Shown: positions 43,480-54,940 of the stretch, in pieces
Position numbering within the stretch: position 1 is the first letter of the stretch
How the letters are laid out: each line of letters opens with the position of its first letter
Source: Simmondsia chinensis
Lineage: Eukaryota > Streptophyta > Magnoliopsida > Caryophyllales > Simmondsiaceae
DNA length: 64,000 nucleotides
NCBI GenBank assembly: GCA_018398585.1
Contig: JAGTTD010000019.1
Location: 1,649,702-1,713,701, forward strand
Direction: 5' to 3'
Position numbers and translations under genes: made by a program
The notes under the pieces: model-generated
What the model was told of the DNA's origin: nothing
What the model saw: the letters and a program-made list of their open reading frames with translations, nothing else
The model's database searches: none

Positions 43480-46400
43480 CTTTGAACCAAGTTAATACAT
43501 TTAAGTAACTTGTCCAAAGTCAAAATTTTTGTGCCCATATCCACTGGATTTCAGCAGTACAGATTTTTCACAGTTCAACAGTGTTCCTTTCAAGCATGTC
43601 GTTTACAAAATTCCTCTTGATAGCTAAGTGCTTAGTCCTATCATGAAACACGGGGTTTTTACACAATGCAAGGGCTGATTGACTGTCCGAAAACAGTACG
43701 GGAGGCCCGTTATCGAGGTTTATTTCTGACAGTAAGCCTCTCAGCCAGATAGCCACTTTTGTGGCTTTTGTGAGGGCCTCAAATTCAGCCTCAGTGGTTG
43801 ACAGCGCAGTCACAGGCTGCAACTTAGACTTCCAACAAATGGCTCCACCATTTAAAGTGTAAATGTAAGCACTAGTGGACCTTCTTTTATCTACGTCTCC
43901 CCCAAAATTAGAATCGGTGTAACCTGTCAATCTAAGGTAGGTTTTTGTCCGTCCAAAAGTAAGTCCCAGTTTATAGGTTTGTTTAATGTACCTTAACAAC
44001 CACTTAACTCCATCCCAATGTTCCTTTCTGGGGTTACTCATAAACCTAGACAAAACACTTAAAGGGAAAGCTAAGTCTGGACGTGTACAAGTCATAGCAT
44101 ACATTAAGGAACCTATAACATTCGCATATGGGACTCTTTCCATTTGTTTCTTTTCTATCTCATTCGTGGGACACTGTTGAACTGTATACTTATACTGACT
44201 TGCTAAGGGCAATTTTACAGGTTTACATTCAGACATGTTGAATCTAACCAATACCTTTGTTGAGATAAGTGCACTGTTTCAGCTGCTGGATCCCTGGTAA
44301 TTTCCATACCAAGTATCTTCTTGGCCTTTCCTAGATCTTTCATATCGAACTCAGCACAAAGCGTTAGTTTCAAATCATTAATATGATTCATGGATTTACT
44401 GGCCAGCAGCATATCATCCACATAAATCAGCAAATACAGTGCATCAACAATATCAGCATGTTTAAAATAAAAACAAGTGTCATGTATTGATCTACTAAAG
44501 CCCCTACTTCTTATAAATTGGTCAAAGCGTTTGTACCATTGTCTAGGGGATTGTTTTAGGCCATATAAAGACCTCTTAAGTAGACAAACATGGTTTTCAT
44601 GGTTTGGTTCAATAAAGCCCTCAAGTTGGGCCATAAAGATTTCCTCATCTAGCTCACCATGAAGGAAAGCTATTGTAACATCCATTTGTTCCAGAAATAG
44701 GCTAAACTTAGCCGTTAGTGCCATAAGTATTCTTATAGTTGTGTGCTTTACAACGGGAGAAAAAATCTCATTATAGTCTACCCCTTCTTTTTGTGAAAAA
44801 CCTTTTGCAACTAGTCTAGCCTTGAACCTTGGCTGTCCAGATGATGTATCGGGTTCTTTTACCTTATAAATCCACTTAGAACCTACCAACTTCCTACCCA
44901 TTGGTTTAGGAACCAAAACCCAAGTTTTGTTCCTTTTGAGGCTCTCCATTTCCTCTGTCATGGCTTTGAGCCACTGTTCAGAGGCAGCCCCACTAATAGC
45001 CTGAGTATAAGTGAGAGGTTCTGATTCTACATACTCTAGGGCAGTATTTAGGGCAAATGCAATACAATCCGCACTGCCAAACCTAACTGGTGCCCTAATT
45101 TCTCTCCTCTCCCTGTCTCTAGCTAGTTGGTAGTTTGATAGGTCTGTTTGTTCAATTGTTTCTTGAGGTTCAGTGCTCCCTTCAGCACTGTCGGTCACCT
45201 CTTCCTCAGGGTTTAAGGTCTGGTTTTCCTGGTATATAGGCTCTGGTGGGATGATCTCGAACTCGTAGAGTTCAGGATCAAACTTCCTAGGGTTGGAGGA
45301 AGTGGCTGCTGTACCAACAGCCATTGTTTTCTCCAAGTAAGGCATTTCCTCTTCATTAAAGGTCACATCCCTACTAATTATGATTTTGGTCCTGTTTCCA
45401 TCCCTAACACCCACCCTATACCCCTTTACACCATCCGGATAGCCTAGAAAAACACCTTTTACAGCCCTGGGTTCAAGTTTTCCTTCAGATTGATGTGCAT
45501 ACGCAGCACATCCAAAAACCTTTAAAATAGAATAGTCGCTTGTTTTTCCAGTCCATTTTTCCTCAGGGGCTTTAAAGTCAATTGCAGAGGAGGGAGTATG
45601 ATTAATTAGATAACATGCAGTAGCTACAGCCTCCCCCCAAAAGTTTTTACCAAGTCCTGATGCAAATAACATGCATCTTACCCTGTCTAGGAGCGTACGG
45701 TTCATTCTTTCAACTAGTCCATTTTGTTGGGGAGTTTTCCTAACAGTGTTGTGTCTTTTAATACCATTTTGAGCACATAAACTATCAAATCTAGTGTTTA
45801 TATATTCAAGTCCATTATCAGTTCTAAGTACCTTAATCTTCCTACCTGTTTGATTTTCTATAAGGTTCTTCCACCTAACAAAGGCACTAAAACATTCATC
45901 CTTTGTTTTAAGTAGGTAAACCCAAACCTTCCTAGAGAAATCATCTACCATAGATAGGAAGTAGTATGCTCCACCTAAAGTGGGTACCCTTGCTGGTCCC
46001 CACAGGTCAGAGTGGATATAGTCTACCGGTGACTTAGTTATATGGATTCCAGATTTAAAATATAGTTTATGGTGTTTTCCAAATATGCATGACTCACAGA
46101 AATCAGGTTTAGACACATAACCACCCCCCAACAGCCCTCTCTTGTTCAGCTCATTCAGGCCCCTCTCTGATACATGTCCTAATCTTTTGTGCCAAAGGTT
46201 GGTTAGGTCAGTTTTCTCTACAATAGATCAGCCAGCAGGAACTACGTCATCTCTAAGCACATATAGACCGTTCTTGACCTCTCCTCTTAGCATTACAAGG
46301 GAACCCTTAAGGACCTTCATTACCCCCTGTTGTGCCTTTAAGGTCATACCAGCCTGGTCTAATTATCCTAGAGAAATTAGGTTCCTTCTAAGTTCAGGCA

Positions 46401-47502
46401 CATGCCTAACTCCCTTTAGGATAAAGTCAATCCCATTTGACCCTTTAACCCTAACTGACCCTATCCCAACTACTTGGCATCTGTGGTTATTTCCCAACAG
46501 CACCTTTCCCCCAGCTACAGTCCGTTATTCAGTAAAGAAGGATCTATCTGAAGTCATATGGAAGCTACGCCCTGAGTCTAGAATCCACTCATGTGTAGTT
46601 TGGTCTGTGGATACTACTAATACTTCAGCGGAGTCATATCCGTCATTAAATTCAGTGTTGTCAGTTGTGTCGTTAAATTTTCTTTGGTAATCTGGACAGT
46701 ATCTTTTAATGTTGCCTAGTTTACCACACTCATAACACTTTACTTTACTACAATCTCTTCTAGGTCTTGAACTAGATCTGTTTCGACTCTTACTTCTTCT
46801 CCTTTCTTTATTGTTGTAATTATTATGGTTGTTATGATTGTTATGGTTGTTATGGTTGTTATGGTTATCTCGAGTCTTTGTCCTACCCCTGACTGACAGC
46901 CCTTCCCCACTGTTACTGGTTGGTGGGTACTTCCCTTCCTTCCTAAGTTCTAGGATCTTGGATCTTAGGGCCTTTGTCACGTCTTTCAGTGCTACAGTGT
47001 CACGTCCATATCTTAGTGTGTCTTTAAAGGACCTAAGATATTTAGGTAAGGCACATAGTAACAATACAGCCAACAATTCATCAGCAACAGTAACTTTAAC
47101 GTTTTCTAGATCTTGACAGATTTTATGGAACTCATCTATAGAGTCCTCTAGGGGTTTAGTCTCACTCACCTTAAAGGTGAAAAGGGATTCCATGCACAAT
47201 ATCCTATTGGACAATGACTCAGACTTGTAGATTTCCTCTAACTTAGCCCATATATCTGCTACGGTCTTTTCAGAGCGAATCTGATTAAGTACCGAGTTAT
47301 CAAGACTAAGTAATACAAAAGCATAAGCTTTATATTCGACTTCTACTTTCTCCTTTTCAGTTAGATAAGTTGGTTGATCCTTTTCGGGCAAAAGTGCAGT
47401 TCCAGCACCTTGTGCCATAAGGATTGCTTTCATTTTTAGTTTCCATAGGTTGAAATCATTCCTACCGTCAAACCTTTCAATATCAACCCTAGCAGACGCC
47501 AT
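43480..47502 (-). pseudogene. Broken copia gag-pol
   Basis: Gag begins at ATG 47502. It has a repetitive Asn/His stretch (NNH repeated about six times, near residue 215) and a zinc knuckle CYECGKLGNIKRYC with Asn in place of the His ligand. The protease motif reads DSGRSFHM, where family members usually have DSGCS. Stops fall at 46525 (TAA), about 46370 (TAA where Gln is usual) and about 46228 (TGA where Trp is usual). Integrase (LGHVSERGL, CESCIFGKHHKL, HSDLWGPA, TDNGLEYI, TPQQNGLVERMN) and RT (FLHGELDEEIFMAQ, YVDDMLLAS) follow to 44215. A frameshift near 44240 leads into RNase H (YTDSNFGGD, LSTTEAEFEAL), and another near 43565 precedes the C-terminus. Confidence 0.9.
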
Positions 47503-47530
47503 ACTGTTTCTTTAAGGTAAAGAACCTGAT

Positions 47531-47542
47531 GCTCTGATACCA
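47531..47542 (-). promoter_or_regulatory. Primer-binding site (tRNA-iMet)
   Basis: The minus strand reads TGGTATCAGAGC, exactly complementary to the plant initiator tRNA-Met 3' end, 2 bp inside the 5' LTR. Confidence 0.92.
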
Positions 47543-47544
47543 CT

Positions 47545-48532
47545 TGTTGAGTTTCAGGTCGTATTCCTAGGGTTTAAACTTATTAACTTTAGTTCTTGAG
47601 AAAACGTCAATAACAACAAACATTCACCACTTCAGATCTAGTTCAAGAAACCTGTAACTGTAGTTTAGCAAGATTCATCCAACACCGAACACATGCACAA
47701 AGAACACAGCGATAACAACGAGATTTTACGTGGTTCAGCCTTTAAAGAAGGACCTACTCCACGGCTCCCTATTTCTAGGGAAGTCTATCCACTATAAGTC
47801 GAGTTCAAATATTACAGACCAGACTTCAACGATATACAACTTTATACAAAACCGGTCCTTAAGGCTTCTAAGTCAGAAACCTAAAGAAGAACGAAAATAA
47901 AGAGTAAGGGAAGAGAAAGCTCACAACCGAAGCCTACAAGGCTTCATACATGCTCCAAACTACCAAGATTTGAACGATCAAGCCTTAACACCCACGGATA
48001 TACTCAATCGCCTTCGATCGCCTCAAGATCGCCAGAGCAAATAGAAAAAAGGCGGTGGCTGAAGAGAAAACAGAGAGAAAATGAAGAGCGTACGGCAAAC
48101 CCTAAAAAGGGTCAGTATATATAGGCAACCGAACTCCGATCCGTGGCAAAGCTCCAAGGTTCAATCTCGGCCGTTCGTACGAACCAGATCAACGGTCCAT
48201 AAAAGCCCACAAGAAACACAAATAGTTGTCCCGGATGGCTGACGCGTGGCAGCCACTAATAACTGAATCAGGGAAGCTTCCTCGAGAAGCTTTGGGCAGC
48301 GGGTAGTGGCACGGGCAAGTAAATATCGCACACGGGCAGGGGCAGCAATGACATCTTACCTCTTTGATTTATTTAAATGTATTTTAATAGCTGGGTACAA
48401 AAAATAACATTTACCAAAAATTTATAACTTATGCCACTTGACATTTACACCCTTTAATCTATAATATTTAAACATTTCTTGACTTAAATTTTCTTGACAT
48501 AGTTAAGTCATATAGGGACCAATTTTACAACA
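47545..48532 (-). repeat. 5' LTR of the copia element at 42398
   Basis: 988 bp, the same length as the partner LTR. Scattered single-base differences (for example near 47668, 47764, 47854, 48043 and 48308) and no indels were seen. Confidence 0.95.
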
Positions 48533-48554
48533 AGAACGTTATGTCCTGGAAAGA

Positions 48555-49014
48555 CAGAGGTGGCCAGTGGGCCGGGTCGGCCCCGGAACCTGTTCTGACC
48601 CAGCCCCACCCGGTTTGAGGAAGCCTCCTGAGGCCTAGAACTGGGGCCTCCCAACTCATTTTATGACAATTTGAGGGATTATTTGAATATATTTAACTTA
48701 TTTTATGATTTATTTTTTATTTATATTATTATAATTGTATTTTTTAATAAATTATAATACAGAAAATGCTCTCTGTCACCCAAAAATTAACACGAAAAAC
48801 ACACGAGGGAGGGCTCAAACCCCATACCTCTCGCGTGTTAGACAAAGCCCCCCTCGTATGAGCTACAACCTTTTTGTGATATATTAGGGTAAATAAAATA
48901 TTTAATTGTATATATTTAAAGAAAAAGGGGGGCATATGGGTTTGGGCCCGGCCCGGCCCTGGCTTGTAGGGCCTGGGCGAAACCCAGGCCTAGCTTGACC
49001 CATGACCACCTCTA
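48555..49014. repeat. hAT-like non-autonomous element
   Basis: Terminal inverted repeats CAGAGGTGGCCAGTGGG and CCCATGACCACCTCTA have the hAT-type CAGRGGTGG end. Subterminal GGGCC-rich arms are present (GGGCCGGGTCGG and CCCGGCCCGGCCC). Flanking 8-mers TGGAAAGA and TGAAAAGG agree at 6 of 8. The interior (about 48775-48875) contains a tRNA-like stretch on the minus strand (TAGCTCATACGAGG, GGGTTTGAGCCC). There is no transposase. Confidence 0.55.
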
Positions 49015-50968
49015 TGAAAAGGTGATGTCATACTCCACATTTTAAAAACTAGAATTATTTATTCTAATCAATGGACTAAGAATTAAAGTTAAATTTATAA
49101 ATTAAAAAGTTAATTTAATTAAGATTAAATTACATATTAGTATTTTAAGGTTTAGTGTAATAATTTTTTAGTCCATAAACTTTGTAAAATAATTTATTAG
49201 TCCGCAAGTTTTAGTATAATTATTTTTTTTATCAATTTTAAGTAAAATAAAGTACTAAAAAGATAAAAAAAAATTTATATCCCTAAAATTGTGGTAAATG
49301 CTATCATTAGTGGAAAGGACAACTATAGAACATACATACTTCTTTAACTTTATACATTAACTTTTTATCAAAATATTGATATCATATGCTTGAAATTGGA
49401 TTAAAAAATAATTACACTAAAATTTATAAATTAATAAAGTATTTCATAAAATTTATAAATTAAATAATTATTATATCAAAATTTGGACTACTAATATATA
49501 ATTTATCATTTGATTAAAAAATAAACCGTACCCAACCAGGGGAAGTTCCCAAATTTAATGGAGGGTCCCAGCATGGATGGGATTGAGAATTTTGGAATCA
49601 GGGTAGACTACTCTAGACCCTATCTTGTCCCAGCTACAGGTCGCTCCACTGGGTAATTGAAGTCGATTAATTTGTAGGTCGTTGGATTTGATGTACTGAT
49701 TAAATTGTTTATTCTTAAATACGAGATTCTGAATTTGAAATCTATCTTTTATATTAGATTATTATTGGTGGTCCTTATTAGGATAATGTTGTACCTTTTT
49801 ATTAATTTAAAGAAAGTTGACGGTTTAGAGGCCAAAATATTTGACCCACTGAGCGGTGTAAGGGGTTAGGTAGGCTAGTCCAAAATAGATTATAGATCTA
49901 CATAAATTATACTCAACTAGTTAGGTAATTATGAGTTTGATTTAGGTTAGATGTGAGTCAAGTCTAGATTTATATCTACCTATATTCCTAATCAGGTTTG
50001 TTATAGGCATTCAACTCGTCTCAGCTTGCTTTAGAGACAAAAACGGGTCGGATCAAACTGGGTCATTGGTTGACAAGACGAATTCACTGCTTATGATTCC
50101 AACATGGTTATTTCGCTTGGTATTTTATGACGTTTATATTTTGACTTAACTTATGTCTATCCAAAGTTTGCATTAGAAAGAAAATTCTTACTGGATTGAA
50201 AGTAGGATAATTAATATTTGGCCTATGAAGTATTGAACAATTAGTCTGACAAATAGTCAACTTCTTAAATATAAATATTAATCTCAAATTCAAATTAAGT
50301 TTGATCTATGGATGTATTTAAATTGCATGTATGCATATTTTCGGCATATTCAAATTTTTTTTTCAGCTGGACTATATAGTGAAACTTTTTCTTCTATGAT
50401 AATAGTAAAAATAGATAATAACTAATGTACTTATGTTATATATAAATTTATATAATGTAAATTACATTAGTATGATTAGAATTAAAAAGAAAAAGCATCT
50501 CAGATTGAAAAAAAAGGCATATAGCAAAGCATAAAAAAATAGAAATAAAGGATAAATTATACCCAAAAAAAAAAAAGAAATAAAGGATATTGAAGCACAA
50601 TGGTTCACAAAAATTAAGTAAAACTTAGATATATAGAAAATATTAATAATATAATTTTGTTAACTTCTAATAAATAATTTTCATGTAAAAATAAAAAATA
50701 AAAACTATGGAATATAATCTTAATTTTATTAAAATAAATCAGGGATATTTAATGCATTAATTTTTGCATTTTGTTGATTGTTTTTATTAGTCCTTACTTT
50801 TTTTAATTATACCAATTTAGTCCCTATGCATTTGAAATTACTTTAATCAAATTCAATGGTAAAATTAATGCTAACTTGTAAAATTTAAAGTTAATTAATA
50901 ATTTTATATGCTTTTCATGTGAAGAGTTTGTTTAGAAAGGGACTAATGTCTATATAAAGTGAATATAC
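49015..50968. other. AT-rich intergenic region
   Basis: No gene is supported. 49130-49510 resembles the AT-rich dispersed family. 49645-49815 keeps the 3' end of the tRNA-derived SINE family (GGATAATGTTGTACC) in a badly decayed form. Confidence 0.35.
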
Positions 50969-50978
50969 TATTACGATT

Positions 50979-51126
50979 TTATGTCCTTTGGGGACATAAT
51001 CTAGCGGCGGAGAACACCTCTGACTTTACACATCACCCGAGTTCGAATCTCTACTATAGTATTTATGACTCCCTTTTACAAGGATTTTAATGGGTATTTT
51101 CATGTTAACTGACCCAAAAAAAAAAA
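50979..51126 (+). repeat. tRNA-derived SINE with poly(A) tail and target duplication
   Basis: Box A-like TCTAGCGGCGGAG and box B-like GAGTTCGAATCTC are in tRNA spacing. A short body and about 11 A residues follow. Direct repeats TATTACGATT at 50969-50978 and 51127-51136 flank it. It is a different family from the Au-type SINEs. Confidence 0.75.
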
Positions 51127-51561
51127 TATTACGATTCTAATAAAAATTAACTTGTCTAAATCATATAATAAATAATAAATTAATTAATATTAATATTAAT
51201 ATTATTGTTAAAAAGTTTCCAGCTGGGTCCAGTATTATAAATGCTAGCAAACAAAATGAGAAAATAGGTCCTACGACGTCATCAAAATGCCGCGTTGTAC
51301 ACGCCTGCATATGACGTGGCAACATTTAATTGGAGGATCCGTTCAGTAAAACCCTTGACTGGGACCCTCTTTCCACTATTCAAACCCACCACCTTTGTGT
51401 GTTTCAGTTAATTGAAAAACTAAAGATTATAGTCAAGAATTGAATGAATTGACAAAAAAAATAATTTTTATATTAAGTTATATTTTTTAAAAATTTAATT
51501 TTTATATTATTTTTTTAGTAAATATGTGTAAAATATTTAGTTATCGGGATAAAAAATATAC
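51127..51561. other. Short AT-rich spacer
   Basis: Nothing recognisable apart from the SINE target duplication at its left edge and AT-rich sequence. Confidence 0.3.
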
Positions 51562-51853
51562 TTCGTTTGGTTGACAATGCAATTGAATTATTGCAAAAAG
51601 TTATATTTTTCAAAAATTCAATTACTTTGATAACTTTCCAGAAAGTGGATAAAATATATTTAGTTGCTAGGATGGAAAATATAACTTCTTTCGGGAGGTT
51701 AATTAAAAATAAAAGAATTAGAATTTACCTAGAGGGCTAGGTAAGTTATCTCATATATTCTGCCTACCTCCTGCCAACTAAAGAATAGTTAAAATTTTTA
51801 CTTTTTATGAATTTCTACTTCCTGTATTTATTTTTTACATACTAAACAAGGCC
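51562..51853. repeat. MITE-like repeat, 'CTCGTTTGGTT' family
   Basis: It starts TACTTCGTTTGGTTGAC and ends ATACTAAACAAGGCC, an imperfect inverted pair. The interior follows the order of the copy at 868-1140 ('aaaataaaagaattagaa', 'cctacctcctgccaac'). Confidence 0.6.
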
Positions 51854-51980
51854 TGAATAAGTTACTTTTTATATTTTAAAAGAATATAAAATTGTTATGA
51901 AATTTTCATTTCTCGTATTCTATAAATTTCCTAACTAAACAAGAGGCGATTGTCCACTTTTCATGAAATAGCCAATTGTA

Positions 51981-53163
51981 GCCTCGTTTGTTTATAAGAA
52001 GTATCACGGGAATTTAAAACTTATGAGAAGTGTGTATTTCTCATCTTGTTCGATTGCTATAAAATTAGCTTAATACGGGAAAAGGAAATTATTGAAAAGT
52101 TCCAATTCAATTGTTACGTAGAAATTAACTTACTTAATAGGCTAGATAAGTTCTAACTAGGGGTGAGCAAAAGTACCTGAGAACCCGAAAATTCAAAAAA
52201 TCGAACCGAAATCAATCTGAAAAATTAGAGTAACCAACCCAAAAATATCCACTTAGGGTATACCCGACCTGTTGAACTATGGATACTGGTTCTGTTACGG
52301 GTATCATTTTAAAAAATTTTCGGGTACCTGATCCGACTCGATATTAATTTTATATATATTATCCTAAATAAAAAAATTTAATTTATTTAGAATTACTTAT
52401 GTTATCTTCACTAAACATTGAGGTTGCATGTTTAAATTTAAATCCCAATGAACATTTTTCAAGTTATGTATTTTCTCTTCTCTTGTTTCAACAAAGTTTA
52501 CCCTATTTTGATATTAAATTTTTTTAAAATTTCAGCTATCTATCACAGAAAATAAAGATTAATGAATCAGTAATAGTGAATTAGTAGAATATCAATACTT
52601 TGTTTTAGTTATGCTCTATTTGTATATAATCCTTAAACTTTCACACGTTTGTGAAGCTTTGATTAATGTGTCATAGTCATTTAAGATTGTTTATAGTTTT
52701 GTTACCCTCAAAGTATGACAATTATGTGCATGATTTTTTTTAATTTTAAATTACGAAGATCAAATGGAATGTTGTTATAATAATTTTATAATATATTCTC
52801 AAACGACTTAATGTAGATAGTTGTTTGTGTCTTTCATAAAATAGTTTATAAGAAATTTTAATTAAACGGCGGGTACCCGACCCGATCTTTTAGGGTACCC
52901 GATTGATCTAAGTACCCGATTTTTTAGATCACATTATGGGTAATGATTTTGACGCTTTTAGTGTTTTGGATACCCGAACCGAAATGCGTTTCGGATAAGG
53001 TACCCGACCCATGTTCACCCCTAGTTCTAACTATTGGGAATTTTATTTTTTATTATGACAATCAAACACAGATATCTACTTTCCAAAAGTTGATATAAAA
53101 ATTGAATTAATATAAAATACAGCGTTATGTAAGATTTTAGTTCCCATGTTAACCAAACAAGGC
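51981..53163. repeat. MITE-like repeat interrupted by a second element
   Basis: GCCTCGTTTGTTTATAAG at the left mirrors TTAACCAAACAAGGC at the right. Removing the 864-bp insert at 52159-53022 and one 10-bp duplication leaves about 310 bp, similar to its relatives at 51562 and 868. Confidence 0.6.
52159..53022. repeat. TIR element of 864 bp with 10-bp target duplication
   Basis: The ends AGGGGTGAGCAAAAGTACC and GTACCCGACCCATG..TTCACCCCT are inverted. Subterminal TACCCGA/TCGGGTA units repeat on both arms. Flanking AGTTCTAACT occurs at 52149-52158 and 53023-53032. A 9-11 bp duplication fits Mutator-like elements better than hAT, though the ends look hAT-like. The AT-rich interior has no transposase frame. 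Confidence 0.6.
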
Positions 53164-54940
53164 TGAGATTAATCAATTGAGCAAACTTTAAGAATTTTTG
53201 ACGAAAATAAAACAAGATGCTTTAAGGTAATTATTATTTAAAATAATTTTTAATTAAAAATATAGTTATTTAAAAGAATCCTTATTCACGAGTGCGAGTG
53301 TGCATGTGTGCGCGTGTGTGTATGTGAAATATGTGATGTTTATCAGTTAGATACCTTAATGTTTTAATATATATATATGGCGAGGTAATATGAGGGTTAT
53401 AAACAATTTTATTAGGCACCCTGAAGTTAAAAATTTAATCAATTAAGTAGGCTTTGTCAGAAAACAGTTACTTTTGACATGATTATAATAATATATATGT
53501 ATCTTTCCTTAGATTTTGATGAATTTTTTCCCCCAAAAATATTAATATGACAAGTTTTTTACGTTGGTAATGCCTTGGGGAGGGGATGCTGGATTCGTAC
53601 CCGAGTTCCAGGGTTGGCCAACGGCTACACCAACTATTGGCACAAACCTTGGACTGGCAATAGTAATATGACACATAATTTCTAAAGGTAGCTTCCATTA
53701 AAATCCGCTGAGTTTTTATTGTAATTTGTTGAACTTTCATTGAAGCTACTAATAGAACTCATACATCCTACCGAGATCATGCATTGCATTAACATTTCCA
53801 GGTGAAAGTTGACTAGATTTTGAAAAAAAAAGGCATTTTATCCTGACATTTAATACATAGGTAATAAAAATTCTAAATCCTAAAATATCACATTGTATAT
53901 ATTAAAATATCAAAGTAGTAAATGTTAAAAAATAAAATATATACGACAAATTTTTTGTATATATTTATGGGTTATTTACTTAAAGAGTCCTTATATTTTA
54001 ACCATCGCATCAATTTAATTCTTTTACTTTTAGTTGTATTAATTTAATTTCTATACAAGTAATATTATGTCGATTTGGTTCTCAGAGTAAAACTTTTGAT
54101 GAAGTTTTTAATAGTTTGGCATAAGTTGGGTTAAATTAAGTAAATTGGTTTATTTAGAATAAGTTACTTGCATCTAGTATGATTACGTTGTTACAAATTA
54201 TACAATTACTTTAATTTTATTTTGACCACTAAATTAAATTTATATAATATAAATTATAGAGAAATTAAATTAATATAATTAAAAGTATAAATTTATACTA
54301 TATATTAAATTATTAGTTAGAAATTTTGTCTTTCAAAAGCCTTTATTTCCCTATCTTTAAATTTATACGCTATCATTTCATCTCTTCTCCCTTAAACGAG
54401 CACTCTCTCAATTATATCTATATTTATATTAAATATTTAATTTATGATAAGATCAACCTTCTGTTTTAATTTAAGTGTATATAAATCATTACATATGGGT
54501 AAGTTTTAACATTTATATATGTTAATAATCTTCTCTATATCTTTATCTTTTATATATTATTATCAAATAACCCCACTCCCAGAAGTTTCTAAACCCCAAT
54601 TCAAGTAATTTAAAAGAACTGCCACCAAAAATTTCTAAACTACAATATAAATAATTTTAAAAGAGAATTATTTAATATTTAAGTTTATAAAAAAGAAAAA
54701 ATATAAATATATTTTGTGCGACACTATAATATATAATAATTATGAAAAGACTCGTTAAAATGATAGAAAGTACAGTTTTATTTTTTGCCTTGCATTCACA
54801 GTGGAAGTTACGGTTACGCTGCTCAAAACTCCCCCATTAACCCCCCTCTCCACCAACTCCACTTTCTCCCACCTCCCCAAATCAAAATTCAATTTTGCAA
54901 TCAAAATCTTCAAAAAAATCAAGCAAACAACAATTAGAAC
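53164..54940. other. Upstream region of the rhomboid gene
   Basis: It contains a GT-rich run (53285-53330), AT-rich dispersed repeats (53340-53960 and 53970-54310) and a leader-like AC-rich stretch before the ATG (54830-54940). No gene is seen. Confidence 0.4.

Larger units (their letters stand above)
42398..48532 (-). mobile_element. Ty1/copia LTR retrotransposon, young but defective
   Basis: Equal 988-bp LTRs (42398-43385, 47545-48532) are flanked by a 5-bp target duplication AGAAC (42393-42397, 48533-48537). On the minus strand the order is LTR, PBS, gag, PR, INT, RT, RH, PPT, LTR. I count about nine LTR mismatches by eye (about 99% identity). The gag start (FDGRNDFNLWKLKMKA) and RT motifs resemble the Tnt1/Tork side of copia; that clade call is tentative. 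The coding region has several stops and frameshifts. Confidence 0.95.

Noticed and set aside
46142..46690. Plus-strand 182-residue frame
   Set aside because: It is the antisense shadow of the copia gag-protease-integrase region.
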